A stretch of DNA of 64,000 bases from Variovorax atrisoli 110B (GTDB taxonomy: Bacteria > Pseudomonadota > Gammaproteobacteria > Burkholderiales > Burkholderiaceae_C). The stretch's first letter is position 1. Every line of letters begins with the position of its first letter. The translations under genes were made by a program, and so were the position numbers. The notes below the pieces were generated by a model that saw only the letters and a program-made list of their open reading frames with translations, was not told the DNA's origin and ran no database searches. The stretch spans positions 1,502,204 to 1,566,203 of the forward strand of contig NZ_KB907450.1 in NCBI RefSeq assembly GCF_000382045.1, given 5' to 3'. Shown here in pieces: positions 1 through 8,336 of this stretch.

Positions 1-479
1 TCGATCAGGTTGCGCGCGGTGGTGTCGACCTGCCAGTCGCCGAAGGCCAGCTTCGAGGCCGACTCCGTGGAGCGCATGTTCGGCGGCAGCATGCGCGTGC
101 GGCGCAGCACCGAGCGGATGCGCGCCAGCAGCTCGCGTGCGGAGAAGGGCTTGGCCAGGTAGTCGTCGGCGCCCATCTCCAGGCCCAGGATGCGGTCCGC
201 CTCCTCGCTGCGCGCGGTGAGCATGAGGATGGGCGTCGCCTTGTATTTTCCAGTGCGCAGGTCGCGGCACAGCGTGAGTCCGTCTTCGCCGGGCAGCATC
301 AGGTCGAGGATGATGAGATCGAAGGGCCCCGACTCCTCCAGCGCCGCGCGCATGTGCCGCCCCGTGGGCACCGTCACCACGCGCAGGCCGTTCTTGACCA
401 GGTAGGTGGAGAGCAGTTCGCGGATCTCCCGGTCGTCGTCGACGATGAGGATGTGGTCGGAGCTCTTGGCAATGTTCAT
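1..479 (-). CDS. OmpR-family response regulator, C-terminus cut by window edge
   Basis: Receiver domain of a two-component response regulator followed by the beginning of an OmpR/PhoB winged-helix output domain. The acidic cluster VDDD is at residues 13-16, the phospho-acceptor is Asp59 in ILDLMLPGEDG, a conserved Thr lies in MLTAR and the signature Lys in LAKPFSAREL. The DNA-binding domain begins near residue 140 (KLAFGDWQVD) and runs off the window. The ATG at 477-479 follows a short non-coding stretch. The cognate sensor kinase is probably the divergently transcribed gene at 729. Divergent rather than co-directional arrangement is less usual for OmpR/EnvZ-type pairs. The regulon cannot be told from the sequence. 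Confidence 0.93.
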   Translation of the reverse strand, partial: MNIAKSSDHILIVDDDREIRELLSTYLVKNGLRVVTVPTGRHMRAALEESGPFDLIILDLMLPGEDGLTLCRDLRTGKYKATPILMLTARSEEADRILGLEMGADDYLAKPFSARELLARIRSVLRRTRMLPPNMRSTESASKLAFGDWQVDTTARNLI

Positions 480-728
480 GGCTGTGCTGTGATTCGCCTG
501 TGGCGCGAGGGGTAGGCGCAATGTAGCCCGGGCGGGGGCCGGATCGGGCCGTTTTGTATTTCCGTGTATCTCGCGGACACGGCGGCCACACTATGTTGCC
601 CGGCGCGCGCCCGGGACGGCTGGCAGGCCGGGGTGAACGGGTAATGTTGTATGTCGGCCCGCGCTGCCCAACACACTGGAATACAAAGCGGGCCGCTCCA
701 GGATGCGGGCGGGTCTATAAACCTGCCC

Positions 729-2111
729 ATGCCTACATCCGCCGACAGCCTTCCCGCCGACATCGCCCCGGCCTCCCCCGCGCCCACGGGCCTGCGCCGT
801 CTGCTGCCGCGCTCGCTGTTCTCGCGGGTGACGCTGATCATCGTCGTCGGGCTGGCCATCGCGCAGCTGCTGACCTTCATCGCCATCGGCTACGAGCGCG
901 GCATCGCGATGCGCGAGCTGATGATGATCGGCATCGAACGCGACATCGCCAGCTCGGTCGCCATCCTCGACCGGCTGCCCGCCGCCGAGCGCCAAGACTG
1001 GCTCGCGCGGCTGGAGCGGCGCAACTACCATTTCGTGCTGGGCGGCAGCGCCGAAGGCATACCGCCCGACACGCCGCTGTCGCAGCAGTTCGCCAAGGCC
1101 ATCACCGACGCGATGCGCCCCTTCGAGATCGTCAAGGTCGGCCAGGTGAGCAATCCACCGCAGGGCCTGCAGATCCAGGTGCGGCTGTCCGACGGCTCTT
1201 CGGTGGTGGTGCATGCGCGGCGGGTGGACATGCCGGTCTCGAGCTGGGTGATGTGGCTGCTGTGGGTGCAGCTGTTGGTGCTGGCGGTGTGCGCCTGGTA
1301 TGCGGTGCGGCTGGTCACGCGGCCGCTGGCGCAGCTGGCCGACGCGGCCGACGACCTCGGCCCCGATCTGAAGGGCCGGCAGCTGGCCGAGGAAGGTCCG
1401 ACCGAGGTGCAGCACGCGGCGCGCGCCTTCAACGCGATGCAGAAGCGCATCGCCGGCTACATGGCCGAGCGGGTGGAGATCCTCGCGGCCATCTCGCACG
1501 ACCTGCAGACCCCCATCACCCGCATGCGGCTGCGCACCGATCTGATGGACGACGGCCATGACCGCGACAAGTTCCGGCAGGACCTCGACGCGATGCACAC
1601 GCTCGTGCGCGAGGGCGTGACTTACGCGCGCACCCTGCACGGTGCCACCGAGCCGCCTCGCCGCATCGACGCCGACGCGCTGTTCGAGAGCATGGTGGCC
1701 GACTACGAGGACGCGGGCCAGCAGGTGCTGCTCGAAGGCCGCGTCGGCGAGCCCATGGTGACGCGGCCGAACGCGCTGAGGCGCATCCTGACCAACCTGA
1801 TCGACAACGCGCTGAAGTTCGGCACCGAAGTGCGGCTGCAGGTGCAGGCCGACGCCGGCCACCGGCTGACGCTGGCGGTGGTCGACAACGGCCCCGGCAT
1901 TCCGCCAGACCAGCTGGAGAACGTGCTCAAACCCTTCTACCGCGTCGAGGGCTCGCGCAACCGCAACACCGGCGGTACCGGCCTCGGCCTGGCCATCGCG
2001 CAGCAACTGGCGACAGCGATGGGCGCGGAGCTCACGCTGCGAAACCGTGACGGAGGCGGGCTCGAAGCCCGGCTGACCATGAACACCCGCGACGCGACGC
2101 ACGAGGACTGA
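729..2111 (+). CDS. EnvZ-like sensor histidine kinase
   Basis: Membrane sensor kinase of about 460 residues. There is an N-terminal transmembrane segment after a basic stretch (SLFSRVTLIIVVGLAIAQLL), a periplasmic sensor of roughly 150 residues, and a second transmembrane segment (WVMWLLWVQLLVLAVCAWYAV) followed by HAMP. The HisKA box is ISHDLQTPITRMR with the phospho-accepting His near residue 257. The HATPase domain has N box LIDNALKFG, G1 VVDNGPGIP and G2 GGTGLGLAIAQQL. An upstream in-frame ATG at 651 would add 26 residues with no membrane or domain features, so the ATG at 729 is preferred. It likely phosphorylates the divergent response regulator at 1-479. The signal is unknown. Confidence 0.93.
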   Translation: MPTSADSLPADIAPASPAPTGLRRLLPRSLFSRVTLIIVVGLAIAQLLTFIAIGYERGIAMRELMMIGIERDIASSVAILDRLPAAERQDWLARLERRNYHFVLGGSAEGIPPDTPLSQQFAKAITDAMRPFEIVKVGQVSNPPQGLQIQVRLSDGSSVVVHARRVDMPVSSWVMWLLWVQLLVLAVCAWYAVRLVTRPLAQLADAADDLGPDLKGRQLAEEGPTEVQHAARAFNAMQKRIAGYMAERVEILAAISHDLQTPITRMRLRTDLMDDGHDRDKFRQDLDAMHTLVREGVTYARTLHGATEPPRRIDADALFESMVADYEDAGQQVLLEGRVGEPMVTRPNALRRILTNLIDNALKFGTEVRLQVQADAGHRLTLAVVDNGPGIPPDQLENVLKPFYRVEGSRNRNTGGTGLGLAIAQQLATAMGAELTLRNRDGGGLEARLTMNTRDATHED

Positions 2112-2262
2112 GCCGCCGCGCGGCCAGCGCCATCCACACCAGCACCGACAGGGATGCGGCTCGCCGGGCGAGACCGCGAGGGCTCCGCTCGCCCTGCATT
2201 CCGCTGTCTTGGCTTGCCTTCGCTTTCATTCACCCACAACATCACACCGACCGGACCCGACC

Positions 2263-4056
2263 ATGCTCCTCCTCATCGTTGCCTACCTGGGTGGCGTCCT
2301 CACCATCCTGAGCCCGTGCATCCTGCCCGTGCTCCCCTTCGTGTTCGCGCGCGCCGACCGGCCTTTCCGCTCGCACGGCCTGCCGATGCTGCTGGGCATG
2401 GCCCTGGCGTTCTCGGCCGTCGCCACGCTGGCGGCGGTGGGCGGCGGCTGGGTCGTGACGCTCAACGAGTACGGGCGCGGCGCGGCGATCGCGCTGCTGG
2501 CGCTGTTCGGCGTGACGCTGCTCTTTCCTTCGGTGGCCGACCGCCTGACCCGCCCTCTGGTGGCGCTCGGGCTGCGGCTGTCCGGGCCGGCTGCGGACGC
2601 GAAGGCGTCGTCGGTGCTCTCGCCGCTGCTGCTGGGCATCGGCACCGGATTCCTCTGGGCGCCCTGCGCAGGCCCGATCCTCGGGCTGATCCTGACGGGT
2701 GCCGCGCTCAACGGTGCGAGCGTAGGCACTTCGCTGCTGCTGCTGGCCTATGCGGCGGGTGCGTGCACGTCGCTCGCGGCTGCGCTGCTCTTCGGCGGGC
2801 GGGTGTTCTCGGCGATGAAGGGCTCGCTGCACGCGGGTGAATGGATGCGGCGCGTGGCCGGCGTGGCGGTGCTCGCGGGGGTGGGTGCGATCGCGTCGGG
2901 TCTCGACACGGGGCTGCTCGCCCAGCTCTCGATCGGCACGACCTCGGCGCTGGAGAAGGCGCTGGTGGAGAAGATCGACATGCCGATGCCATCGCAGCAG
3001 CCTTCGTCCGCGCCGCAGGCCTCCGTCGACCCCGGCGGCCTGATGCTCGCGTCGACGCAGCCCGAACCGAAGAAGCCTGCGCTGACGCTGCCCGACGAAG
3101 GCATGCTTCCCTCGCTCGCGGGCGCCACCGAATGGATCAACTCGCCCCCGCTCACGCCCGAGAGCCTGCGCGGCAAGGTGGTGCTGGTCGACTTCTGGAC
3201 CTACTCCTGCATCAACTGCCTGCGCACCCTGCCCTACGTTCGCGCCTGGGCCGAGAAGTACAAGGACGCGGGCCTCGTGGTGGTGGGCGTGCACACGCCG
3301 GAGTTCGCGTTCGAGAAGCAGTCGGCCAACGTGCGCCGGGCGACGAAGGATCTGGATATCGGTTTCCCGGTGGCCGTCGACAGCGACTACGCGATCTGGC
3401 GCGCCTTCGGCAACCAGTACTGGCCGGCCTTCTATCTCGTCGATGCGCAGGGGCGCATCAGGCATCACCAGTTCGGCGAGGGGCAGTACGCGAAGTCGGA
3501 GCAGGCCATCCAGCAACTGCTGGCGGAGGCCGGACGGCCCGTCGCATCGGCGGGGATGGTCTCGCCTGAGGGCAAGGGCACGCAGGCTGCGGCAGCCGCG
3601 GAGCCTGCCCTCTCGGGCGAGACCTACCTGGGCTACGAGCAGGCGCGCAACTTCGCATCGCCCGGCGGCATCTCGAACGACCGCGCGCGGGTCTACGCCG
3701 GTGTTTCATCGCTACGCACCAACCAATGGACGCTGGGGGGCGAATGGAAGGTGGAAGGCGAGCGCGCAGTGCTGGTGCAGCCCAACGGGCGCATTGCCTA
3801 TCGCTTCCATGCACGCGACCTGCATCTGGTGCTAGGGCCCGCGGCCGATGGGAAGCCGGTGCGCTTCAGGGTGCGGATCGACGGCGCGCCGCCGCTCGGC
3901 GACCATGGCACCGATACCGATGCGCAGGGCAACGGCGTCATCGACGGGCAGCGCCTCTATCAGCTGGTGCGCCAGACGGCGAACGAGAAGGATCGCCTCT
4001 TCGAGATCGAATTCCTGGACGCGGGCGCGCAGGCCTACGCGTTCACCTTCGGTTGA
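2263..4056 (+). CDS. DipZ/CcdA-thioredoxin fusion (cytochrome c biogenesis/thiol redox) protein
   Basis: Three-part thiol-disulfide protein of about 597 residues. The N-terminal half is a CcdA/DsbD-type membrane domain: TM1 carries SPCILPVLPF with Cys19, and a later TM carries APCAGP with Cys135, the pair that moves electrons across the membrane. Residues about 290-430 form a redoxin/TlpA-like periplasmic domain with a CINC active site (Cys316, Cys319). The last 130 residues match the C-terminal beta domain of mycobacterial DipZ-type proteins. ATG at 2263 is chosen because it begins directly with the first hydrophobic helix; an upstream in-frame ATG at 2209 adds a non-hydrophobic tail. The probable role is to pass reducing power to periplasmic or outer-facing thiols. 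The partner is unknown. Confidence 0.9.
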   Translation: MLLLIVAYLGGVLTILSPCILPVLPFVFARADRPFRSHGLPMLLGMALAFSAVATLAAVGGGWVVTLNEYGRGAAIALLALFGVTLLFPSVADRLTRPLVALGLRLSGPAADAKASSVLSPLLLGIGTGFLWAPCAGPILGLILTGAALNGASVGTSLLLLAYAAGACTSLAAALLFGGRVFSAMKGSLHAGEWMRRVAGVAVLAGVGAIASGLDTGLLAQLSIGTTSALEKALVEKIDMPMPSQQPSSAPQASVDPGGLMLASTQPEPKKPALTLPDEGMLPSLAGATEWINSPPLTPESLRGKVVLVDFWTYSCINCLRTLPYVRAWAEKYKDAGLVVVGVHTPEFAFEKQSANVRRATKDLDIGFPVAVDSDYAIWRAFGNQYWPAFYLVDAQGRIRHHQFGEGQYAKSEQAIQQLLAEAGRPVASAGMVSPEGKGTQAAAAAEPALSGETYLGYEQARNFASPGGISNDRARVYAGVSSLRTNQWTLGGEWKVEGERAVLVQPNGRIAYRFHARDLHLVLGPAADGKPVRFRVRIDGAPPLGDHGTDTDAQGNGVIDGQRLYQLVRQTANEKDRLFEIEFLDAGAQAYAFTFG

Positions 4057-4067
4057 CCGGCGGTCGC

Positions 4068-4145
4068 CTACAGATGCTGGGCGACAAGCACCACGGCGCC
4101 AGCGACGGAGATCGCGCCGCCGACGAGTTTTCTGAATGCTTTCAT
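4068..4145 (-). CDS. Putative 25-residue single-pass membrane microprotein
   Basis: Short open frame with ATG at 4143-4145 and TAG at 4068-4070. An AAGGAG Shine-Dalgarno sits six bases before the ATG, which is better than that of many larger neighbours. The product starts MKAFRKLVGG, followed by a small-residue-rich hydrophobic stretch (AISVAGAVVLVA) and ends QHL. This is a basic N-terminus plus one short transmembrane helix. It lies between the convergent 3' end of the DipZ-like gene and the small hypothetical gene at 4264-4530, with which it could share a transcript. No family is recognised. The function is unknown, and the call rests on the ribosome site and the composition. Confidence 0.5.
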   Translation of the reverse strand: MKAFRKLVGGAISVAGAVVLVAQHL

Positions 4146-4263
4146 GGCGTGCTCCTTGTTCGGGTATCGACACCTGATGGTGCCGCAGAAGGAGCACTTC
4201 GTGGGTTGGCAATCCTCATCCGCGGGATAGCCAACTCCAACCCTCGCGCGGCGGCGAGGTGGA

Positions 4264-4530
4264 TCAGCCCAACCTTGCCAGGCTCGCCGAAGCCACGTCG
4301 AGCGGACCGAGCCTCTCTCGCGCGAACTGGCTGGCCCGCAGCCGCACGCGCTGCAGCGCCGCTTCCAGCGTGGGCTGCTGCATGAAGACCAGTACGCCGT
4401 ACTTGAGACCGCGCAGGTTCAGTTCGGCAACGCCCGCATAGCGGCCGCTGGTGGTGCGCTTGATATCGATGCGGCTGGACCAGCCATCGGGCAGGTCGAC
4501 GAGGAGTTGCAGTTGCTGTGCGGCATTCAT
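4264..4530 (-). CDS. Hypothetical protein, 88 residues
   Basis: Small soluble protein without a domain I can name. It has no signal peptide or transmembrane segment and is moderately basic, with a beta-rich centre (RYAGVAELNLRGLKYGVLVFMQ) and an amphipathic C-terminal helix rich in Arg (ALQRVRLRASQFARERLG). The ATG at 4528-4530 gives MNAAQQLQLL; an in-frame TTG at 4569 would add 13 residues. Codon usage is typical of the genome. It lies upstream of the 25-residue microprotein on the same strand. Real coding is likely from frame and codon bias, but no function can be proposed. Confidence 0.55.
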   Translation of the reverse strand: MNAAQQLQLLVDLPDGWSSRIDIKRTTSGRYAGVAELNLRGLKYGVLVFMQQPTLEAALQRVRLRASQFARERLGPLDVASASLARLG

Positions 4531-4626
4531 GTTGGGCGCGAAGGATAGGCGCGAAGGCACAGCAAACAAAGGAACTAATTCCGGGGTATCCGCATTTCTT
4601 CGGAATCGATGTGCGAGCGCCCCGAA

Positions 4627-4760
4627 ATCGAGAACTCGTCCTCGATGTCTCCCAGATTGGCCGCGATCATCGATTCGCCCGCCTCCCTCCGGCGGGCTCC
4701 TCCCTCCGACCCCATGCGAGAACGGGGTCCTTCAGCTCACCCTCGGGTGAGCTTTTTTTT
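4627..4760 (+). ncRNA. Candidate small RNA with C-rich anti-Shine-Dalgarno loops
   Basis: Four successive stem-loops on the plus strand. The first is ATCGAG/CTCGAT at 4627-4646. The second is GCCCGCC/GGCGGGC at 4677-4697 with the 7-base loop TCCCTCC. A single-stranded TCCTCCCTCC follows at 4698-4707. The third is GACCCC/GGGGTC at 4708-4729 and the last is a rho-independent terminator at 4734-4760. No protein-coding frame fits, and no plus-strand gene lies just upstream that needs this terminator. Exposed CCUCC motifs can pair with ribosome binding sites, as in the CCUCCUCCC-loop RNAs of alphaproteobacteria. The 5' end and promoter were not identified. This is inference from structure only. 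Confidence 0.45.
4734..4760 (+). terminator. Rho-independent terminator
   Basis: Eight-base-pair stem AGCTCACC/GGTGAGCT with a CTCG tetraloop followed by eight T. The T run is only on the plus strand, so it ends a plus-strand transcript, here the candidate small RNA. Confidence 0.8.
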
Positions 4761-4799
4761 AGTGCTGAACCGAAGGCACGGCAAGCACCGCGGCCCAAA

Positions 4800-4834
4800 G
4801 AAAAACGGCTTACGCCTTTTGAGCGTAAGCCGTT
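4800..4834 (-). terminator. Rho-independent terminator after tRNA-Pro
   Basis: Inverted repeat ACGGCTTACGC/GCGTAAGCCGT with the A-run at 4801-4805 giving the U tract on the minus strand. It ends the ihfA-merR-tRNA transcript about 20 bases past the tRNA 3' end. Confidence 0.8.
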
Positions 4835-4851
4835 GTTCCATCTACTGACTT

Positions 4852-4928
4852 TGGTCGGTGTGAAAGGATTCGAACCTTCGACCCCTTGCACCCCATGCAA
4901 GTGCGCTACCAGGCTGCGCCACACACCG
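4852..4928 (-). tRNA. tRNA-Pro (anticodon GGG)
   Basis: Full cloverleaf on the minus strand. The acceptor CGGTGTG pairs with CACACCG, and discriminator A is followed by an encoded CCA at 4854-4852. The anticodon stem CTTGC/GCAAG encloses ATGGGGT with anticodon GGG, which reads proline CCC codons. The T arm has GGTTCGAATCC. It sits directly downstream of the MerR-type gene and just before a strong terminator. Confidence 0.96.
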
Positions 4929-4954
4929 AAGCTCTCGATTATAGCCTTGGAAAT

Positions 4955-5413
4955 TCAGCGTCCGACGGTCAGCAGCTCACGAATTTCAAATAGTTCGCGC
5001 CGAAGGTGCAGAAGCTGCGACAGATCGGCCGTCTGCACGACCGCAGACGCGGACGAATCCTCGACGATGGCGGCGTCGAATTCCTCCTGGTCGATCTCGA
5101 TGGCCTCCACGCCTTCGAGCGGCACTTCGCCCGCCTTGCGGCGGTCGCGCTCGCCCTGCACGAGTTCCTGCAGCTTGTTGCGCGCGCCGCTGATCGTGAA
5201 GCCCTGGTCATAGAGCAAGTCACGGATGCGGCGGATCATGAGCACCTCGTGGTGCTGGTAGTAGCGGCGGTTGCCGCGCCGCTTCATCGGGCGCAGCTGC
5301 GTGAACTCCTGCTCCCAATAACGCAGCACGTGCGGCTTGACGCCACACAGCTCGCCGACCTCACCGATGGTGAAGTAGCGTTTGACGGGAATCGGAGGGA
5401 GCGTTTTCTCCAT
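4955..5413 (-). CDS. MerR-family transcriptional regulator
   Basis: Helix-turn-helix regulator of about 152 residues. The MerR DNA-binding segment is at residues 10-75 (YFTIGEVGELCGVKPHVLRYWEQEF and wing RRGNRRYYQHHEV), followed by a helix for dimerisation and an acidic C-terminal tail. No metal-binding Cys pattern is seen in the C-terminal part, so it is not a CueR/ZntR-type metal sensor. In many Burkholderiales this short MerR gene follows ihfA and precedes tRNA-Pro, as here; its targets are not established to my knowledge. ATG at 5411-5413 is chosen; a TTG three codons upstream is possible. Confidence 0.9.
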   Translation of the reverse strand: MEKTLPPIPVKRYFTIGEVGELCGVKPHVLRYWEQEFTQLRPMKRRGNRRYYQHHEVLMIRRIRDLLYDQGFTISGARNKLQELVQGERDRRKAGEVPLEGVEAIEIDQEEFDAAIVEDSSASAVVQTADLSQLLHLRRELFEIRELLTVGR

Positions 5414-5478
5414 TGAAATCAAGACTGTGCGCGGGAAACCTCAGAGATTACTCCACGCAGCCGCGCAGCACCAAGCAC

Positions 5479-5850
5479 TTATTCGGAGCCGAGGCTCCAT
5501 TCGACTTCGGAGGTACTGCCCTGGTCGATGCTTCCGTGGATCTGTTCCTTGAGCTTGGCGCTCGCATGGAAGGTCGCGACGCGCCGCTCGCCGATCGGAA
5601 TCGCCTCGCCGGTGCGCGGATTGCGCCCCGGCCGGGGCGCCTTCACGCGGATCTGGAAGTTGCCGAAGCCCGAGATCTTCACGTCCGTGCCTTCGATGAG
5701 GCTGTTGGCCACGAGCTCGAAGAAGGCCTCGACCATGTCCTTGGACTCACGCTTGTTCAGGCCGATCTGCTCGAAGAGCAGGTCGGCGAGATGCGCCTTG
5801 GTGAGCGCAGGCGTTTCGAGAGCCTCGAGCGTGAATTCGGCAGCGTTCAT
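5479..5850 (-). CDS. ihfA: Integration host factor subunit alpha
   Basis: DNA-bending nucleoid protein that pairs with IhfB and acts in recombination, replication and transcription. The HU/IHF fold is evident from LTKAHLADLLFEQIGLNKRES, the DVKISGFGNFQIR beta segment and the PRPGRNPRTGE DNA-inserting arm with its conserved Pro. Length is about 123 residues; the N-terminal extension before LTKA is about 18 residues. The ATG at 5848-5850 has GAGGGG nine bases upstream; in-frame ATGs at 5856 and 5859 also exist, the latter overlapping the pheT stop, indicating translational coupling. The pheT-ihfA order matches E. coli. Confidence 0.95.
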   Translation of the reverse strand: MNAAEFTLEALETPALTKAHLADLLFEQIGLNKRESKDMVEAFFELVANSLIEGTDVKISGFGNFQIRVKAPRPGRNPRTGEAIPIGERRVATFHASAKLKEQIHGSIDQGSTSEVEWSLGSE

Positions 5851-5855
5851 TCTCA

Positions 5856-8297
5856 TCATCCCCTCAAGCGGCCGCCGAGTTTGGCGCCCAGTTGTTCGAC
5901 GATCGCGCGGACGGCCGGCTCGACCTGCTCGTCCGTCAGGGTGGCGCTGTCGCTCTGGAAGCTCAGGCGCACCGCCATGCTCTTCTCGCCCTGCGACAGT
6001 GCCCCCGGCGCAGCCACCGCACCCTCGCGCAGCGGCTGCGGACGATAGATGTCGAACAGCGTCGCGTCGCGCAGCAGGCCCTTGGCAGCCGCGGTGGAGC
6101 GGATGGTCTGCATCAGTGCGTCGTGCGTGACGGCCTCGGCCACCACGACCGCGATGTCGCGCTCGACGGCCTGGTGCTTGGGCACCGGCTGCGCCACCGG
6201 CACGAGGCGCGCAGTGACGGCGTCGAGATCGAGTTCGAACAGCACGGGCGCCTGCGAGAAGTCCCACTTCTGGCGCCAGCGCGGGTGCAGCTCGCCGACG
6301 AAGCCAATGGCCTTGCCGTCGACCAGCACGCGCGCAGAGCGGCCCGGGTGCAGCGCCGGATGCTCGGCCGCCTCGAAGACGGGCTCCAGCGGCGCGAGCA
6401 GCGCCTCGACATCGCCCTTCACGTCGTAGAAATCGATGCGTTGCGGCTTGCCGTCCCAGCGCGCCTCGTCGGCATCGCCCCAGGCGAGGCCCGCCACGCG
6501 CATCGGCTGGTTCACGCCGCGCACAGTGCTGTCGGTCGTGACGACGCTGTCGTCGCGCATGAACACGCGGCCGAGCTCGAACACGCGAACGCGCGGCGCC
6601 TTGCGGTCGAGGTTGAACTTGAGCACCTGCAGCAGCGACCCCATCAGCGAGGAGCGCATCACGCTCATCTGGCTGGCGATGGGATTCAGCAGCTTCACCG
6701 GGTTGGCGTTGCCAGCCAGGTCCTGCTCCCAGTGCGCCTCGACGAAGCTGAAGTTGATCGTTTCCTGGTAGCCCAGCGCGGCGATGCTGCGGCGAACCGC
6801 GAAGCGGCTGCGTTGCGCCTCGGGACGCACGCGCGCGGTGATGGGCGCGAGCGGCGCGGTGGTCGGCAGGTTGTTGAAGCCGATCAGGCGCGCGACTTCC
6901 TCGATCAGGTCTTCCTCGATCAGCAGGTCGAAGCGGTGCGGCGGCGGGGTCACGGTCAGCGTGCCATCGCCATCGGTGATCGCGAAACCGAGGCGGCTCA
7001 GCGCTTCGGCGCACTGGGCCTGCGTCAGCGGCATGCCGATCACGCGCGATGCACGCGCCACGCGCAGCGTGACGGGCACGGCCTCGGGCACGCTCAACGT
7101 CTGGTCGTCCATACGGCCGGCCTGGCCACCGCAGATCTCGGTGATCAGCTGAGTGATGCGCTCGATGATCTGGACGGTGCGGCTCGGATCGACGCCGCGC
7201 TCGTAGCGGTGGCCGGCGTCGGTCGAGAAGTTGAATCGACGCGAACGGCCCTGCACTGCCTCAGGCCACCAGAAGGCAGCTTCGACGTAGATGTTGCGCG
7301 TGTCGTCGGACACCGAGGTGGCGTCGCCGCCCATGATGCCGGCGAGCGACTCGACCTCGCGATCGTCGGCGATCACGCCGACCTTGTCGTCGACGGTGAT
7401 CGTGTTGCCATTGAGAAGCTTCAGCTGCTCGCCCGGCTTGCCCCAGCGCACCGTGAGGCCGCCATGGATCTTGTCGAGGTCGAAGATGTGGCTGGGCTGG
7501 CCGTACTCGAACATCACGTAGTTCGAGATGTCGACCAGCGGCGTCACGCTGCGCTGGCCGCAGCGCGCAAGGCGCTCGACCATCCAGGCGGGCGTCGCGA
7601 CCTTGGTGTTCACGCCGCGCATGATGCGGCCCGAGAAGCGGCCGCAGAGCTCGGGCGCCTCGACCTTCACCGGCAGCACATCGGCGAACGAGGTGGCGAC
7701 CGGCGCGATGTCGGGCGTCTTGAGCGGCGCGCCCGTGAGCGCGGACAGTTCGCGCGCCACGCCGTAGACGCTGAGGCCGTGCGCCAGGTTGGGCGTGAGC
7801 TTCAGCGTGAGCAGCATGTCGTCGAGCTTGAGCACCTCGCGCACGTCGGCGCCGATGGGGGCATCGGCGTCGAGCTCGAGCAGGCCGCCGTGGTCTTCGC
7901 TCAGCTGCAGTTCGCGCGCCGAGCACAGCATGCCCTGGCTTTCCACGCCACGCAGCTTGCCGAGCTTGATGAGGAAGGGCTTGCCGTCCTCACCCGGGGG
8001 CAGTTCGGCGCCGACCAGCGCGCACGGCACCTTGATGCCGACGCGCGCATTCGGCGCGCCGCAAACGATGTTCAGCAGAGCGCCCTGCCCCGCATCGACC
8101 TGGCACACGCGCAGGCGATCGGCATTCGGGTGCTGCACCGCTTCCTTGATTTCGCCGACCACGATGCGCGTGAAAGGCGGCGCCACCGGTCGGCGCTCTT
8201 CCACCTCGAAACCGCCCATGGTGAGCGTTTCGGCCAGTGCGGCGCTGTCGATGGGCGGGTTGCAGAACTCGCGCAGCCAGGATTCCGGGAATTGCAT
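5856..8297 (-). CDS. pheT: Phenylalanine-tRNA ligase beta subunit
   Basis: Large subunit of the alpha2-beta2 phenylalanyl-tRNA synthetase in the cytoplasm, 813 residues, normal for the family. It begins MQFPESWLREF, then a tRNA-binding (EMAP-like) domain near residues 40-150, the B3/B4 editing domain (RRFNFSTDAGHRYERGVD), the B5 domain, the inactive catalytic-like core, and the C-terminal anticodon-binding fold (HPRWRQKWDFSQAPVLFELDL). It lies 39 bases after pheS and overlaps the start region of ihfA, so all three are co-transcribed. Confidence 0.98.
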   Translation of the reverse strand: MQFPESWLREFCNPPIDSAALAETLTMGGFEVEERRPVAPPFTRIVVGEIKEAVQHPNADRLRVCQVDAGQGALLNIVCGAPNARVGIKVPCALVGAELPPGEDGKPFLIKLGKLRGVESQGMLCSARELQLSEDHGGLLELDADAPIGADVREVLKLDDMLLTLKLTPNLAHGLSVYGVARELSALTGAPLKTPDIAPVATSFADVLPVKVEAPELCGRFSGRIMRGVNTKVATPAWMVERLARCGQRSVTPLVDISNYVMFEYGQPSHIFDLDKIHGGLTVRWGKPGEQLKLLNGNTITVDDKVGVIADDREVESLAGIMGGDATSVSDDTRNIYVEAAFWWPEAVQGRSRRFNFSTDAGHRYERGVDPSRTVQIIERITQLITEICGGQAGRMDDQTLSVPEAVPVTLRVARASRVIGMPLTQAQCAEALSRLGFAITDGDGTLTVTPPPHRFDLLIEEDLIEEVARLIGFNNLPTTAPLAPITARVRPEAQRSRFAVRRSIAALGYQETINFSFVEAHWEQDLAGNANPVKLLNPIASQMSVMRSSLMGSLLQVLKFNLDRKAPRVRVFELGRVFMRDDSVVTTDSTVRGVNQPMRVAGLAWGDADEARWDGKPQRIDFYDVKGDVEALLAPLEPVFEAAEHPALHPGRSARVLVDGKAIGFVGELHPRWRQKWDFSQAPVLFELDLDAVTARLVPVAQPVPKHQAVERDIAVVVAEAVTHDALMQTIRSTAAAKGLLRDATLFDIYRPQPLREGAVAAPGALSQGEKSMAVRLSFQSDSATLTDEQVEPAVRAIVEQLGAKLGGRLRG

Positions 8298-8336
8298 CTC
8301 TTCGATCTCGATCTGGTTTTTTCTGTGATGGGGTGC

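Noticed and set aside
4570..4760. 6S RNA or other housekeeping RNA at the orphan terminator
   Set aside because: No long imperfect helix with central bubble, and no match to remembered SRP, tmRNA or RNase P RNA signatures; kept only as an unnamed candidate small RNA.
4667..4924. Short frame with GVEGSNPFTPTKV-like translation
   Set aside because: This peptide is the well-known false product of reading through a tRNA gene (tRNA-Pro here).
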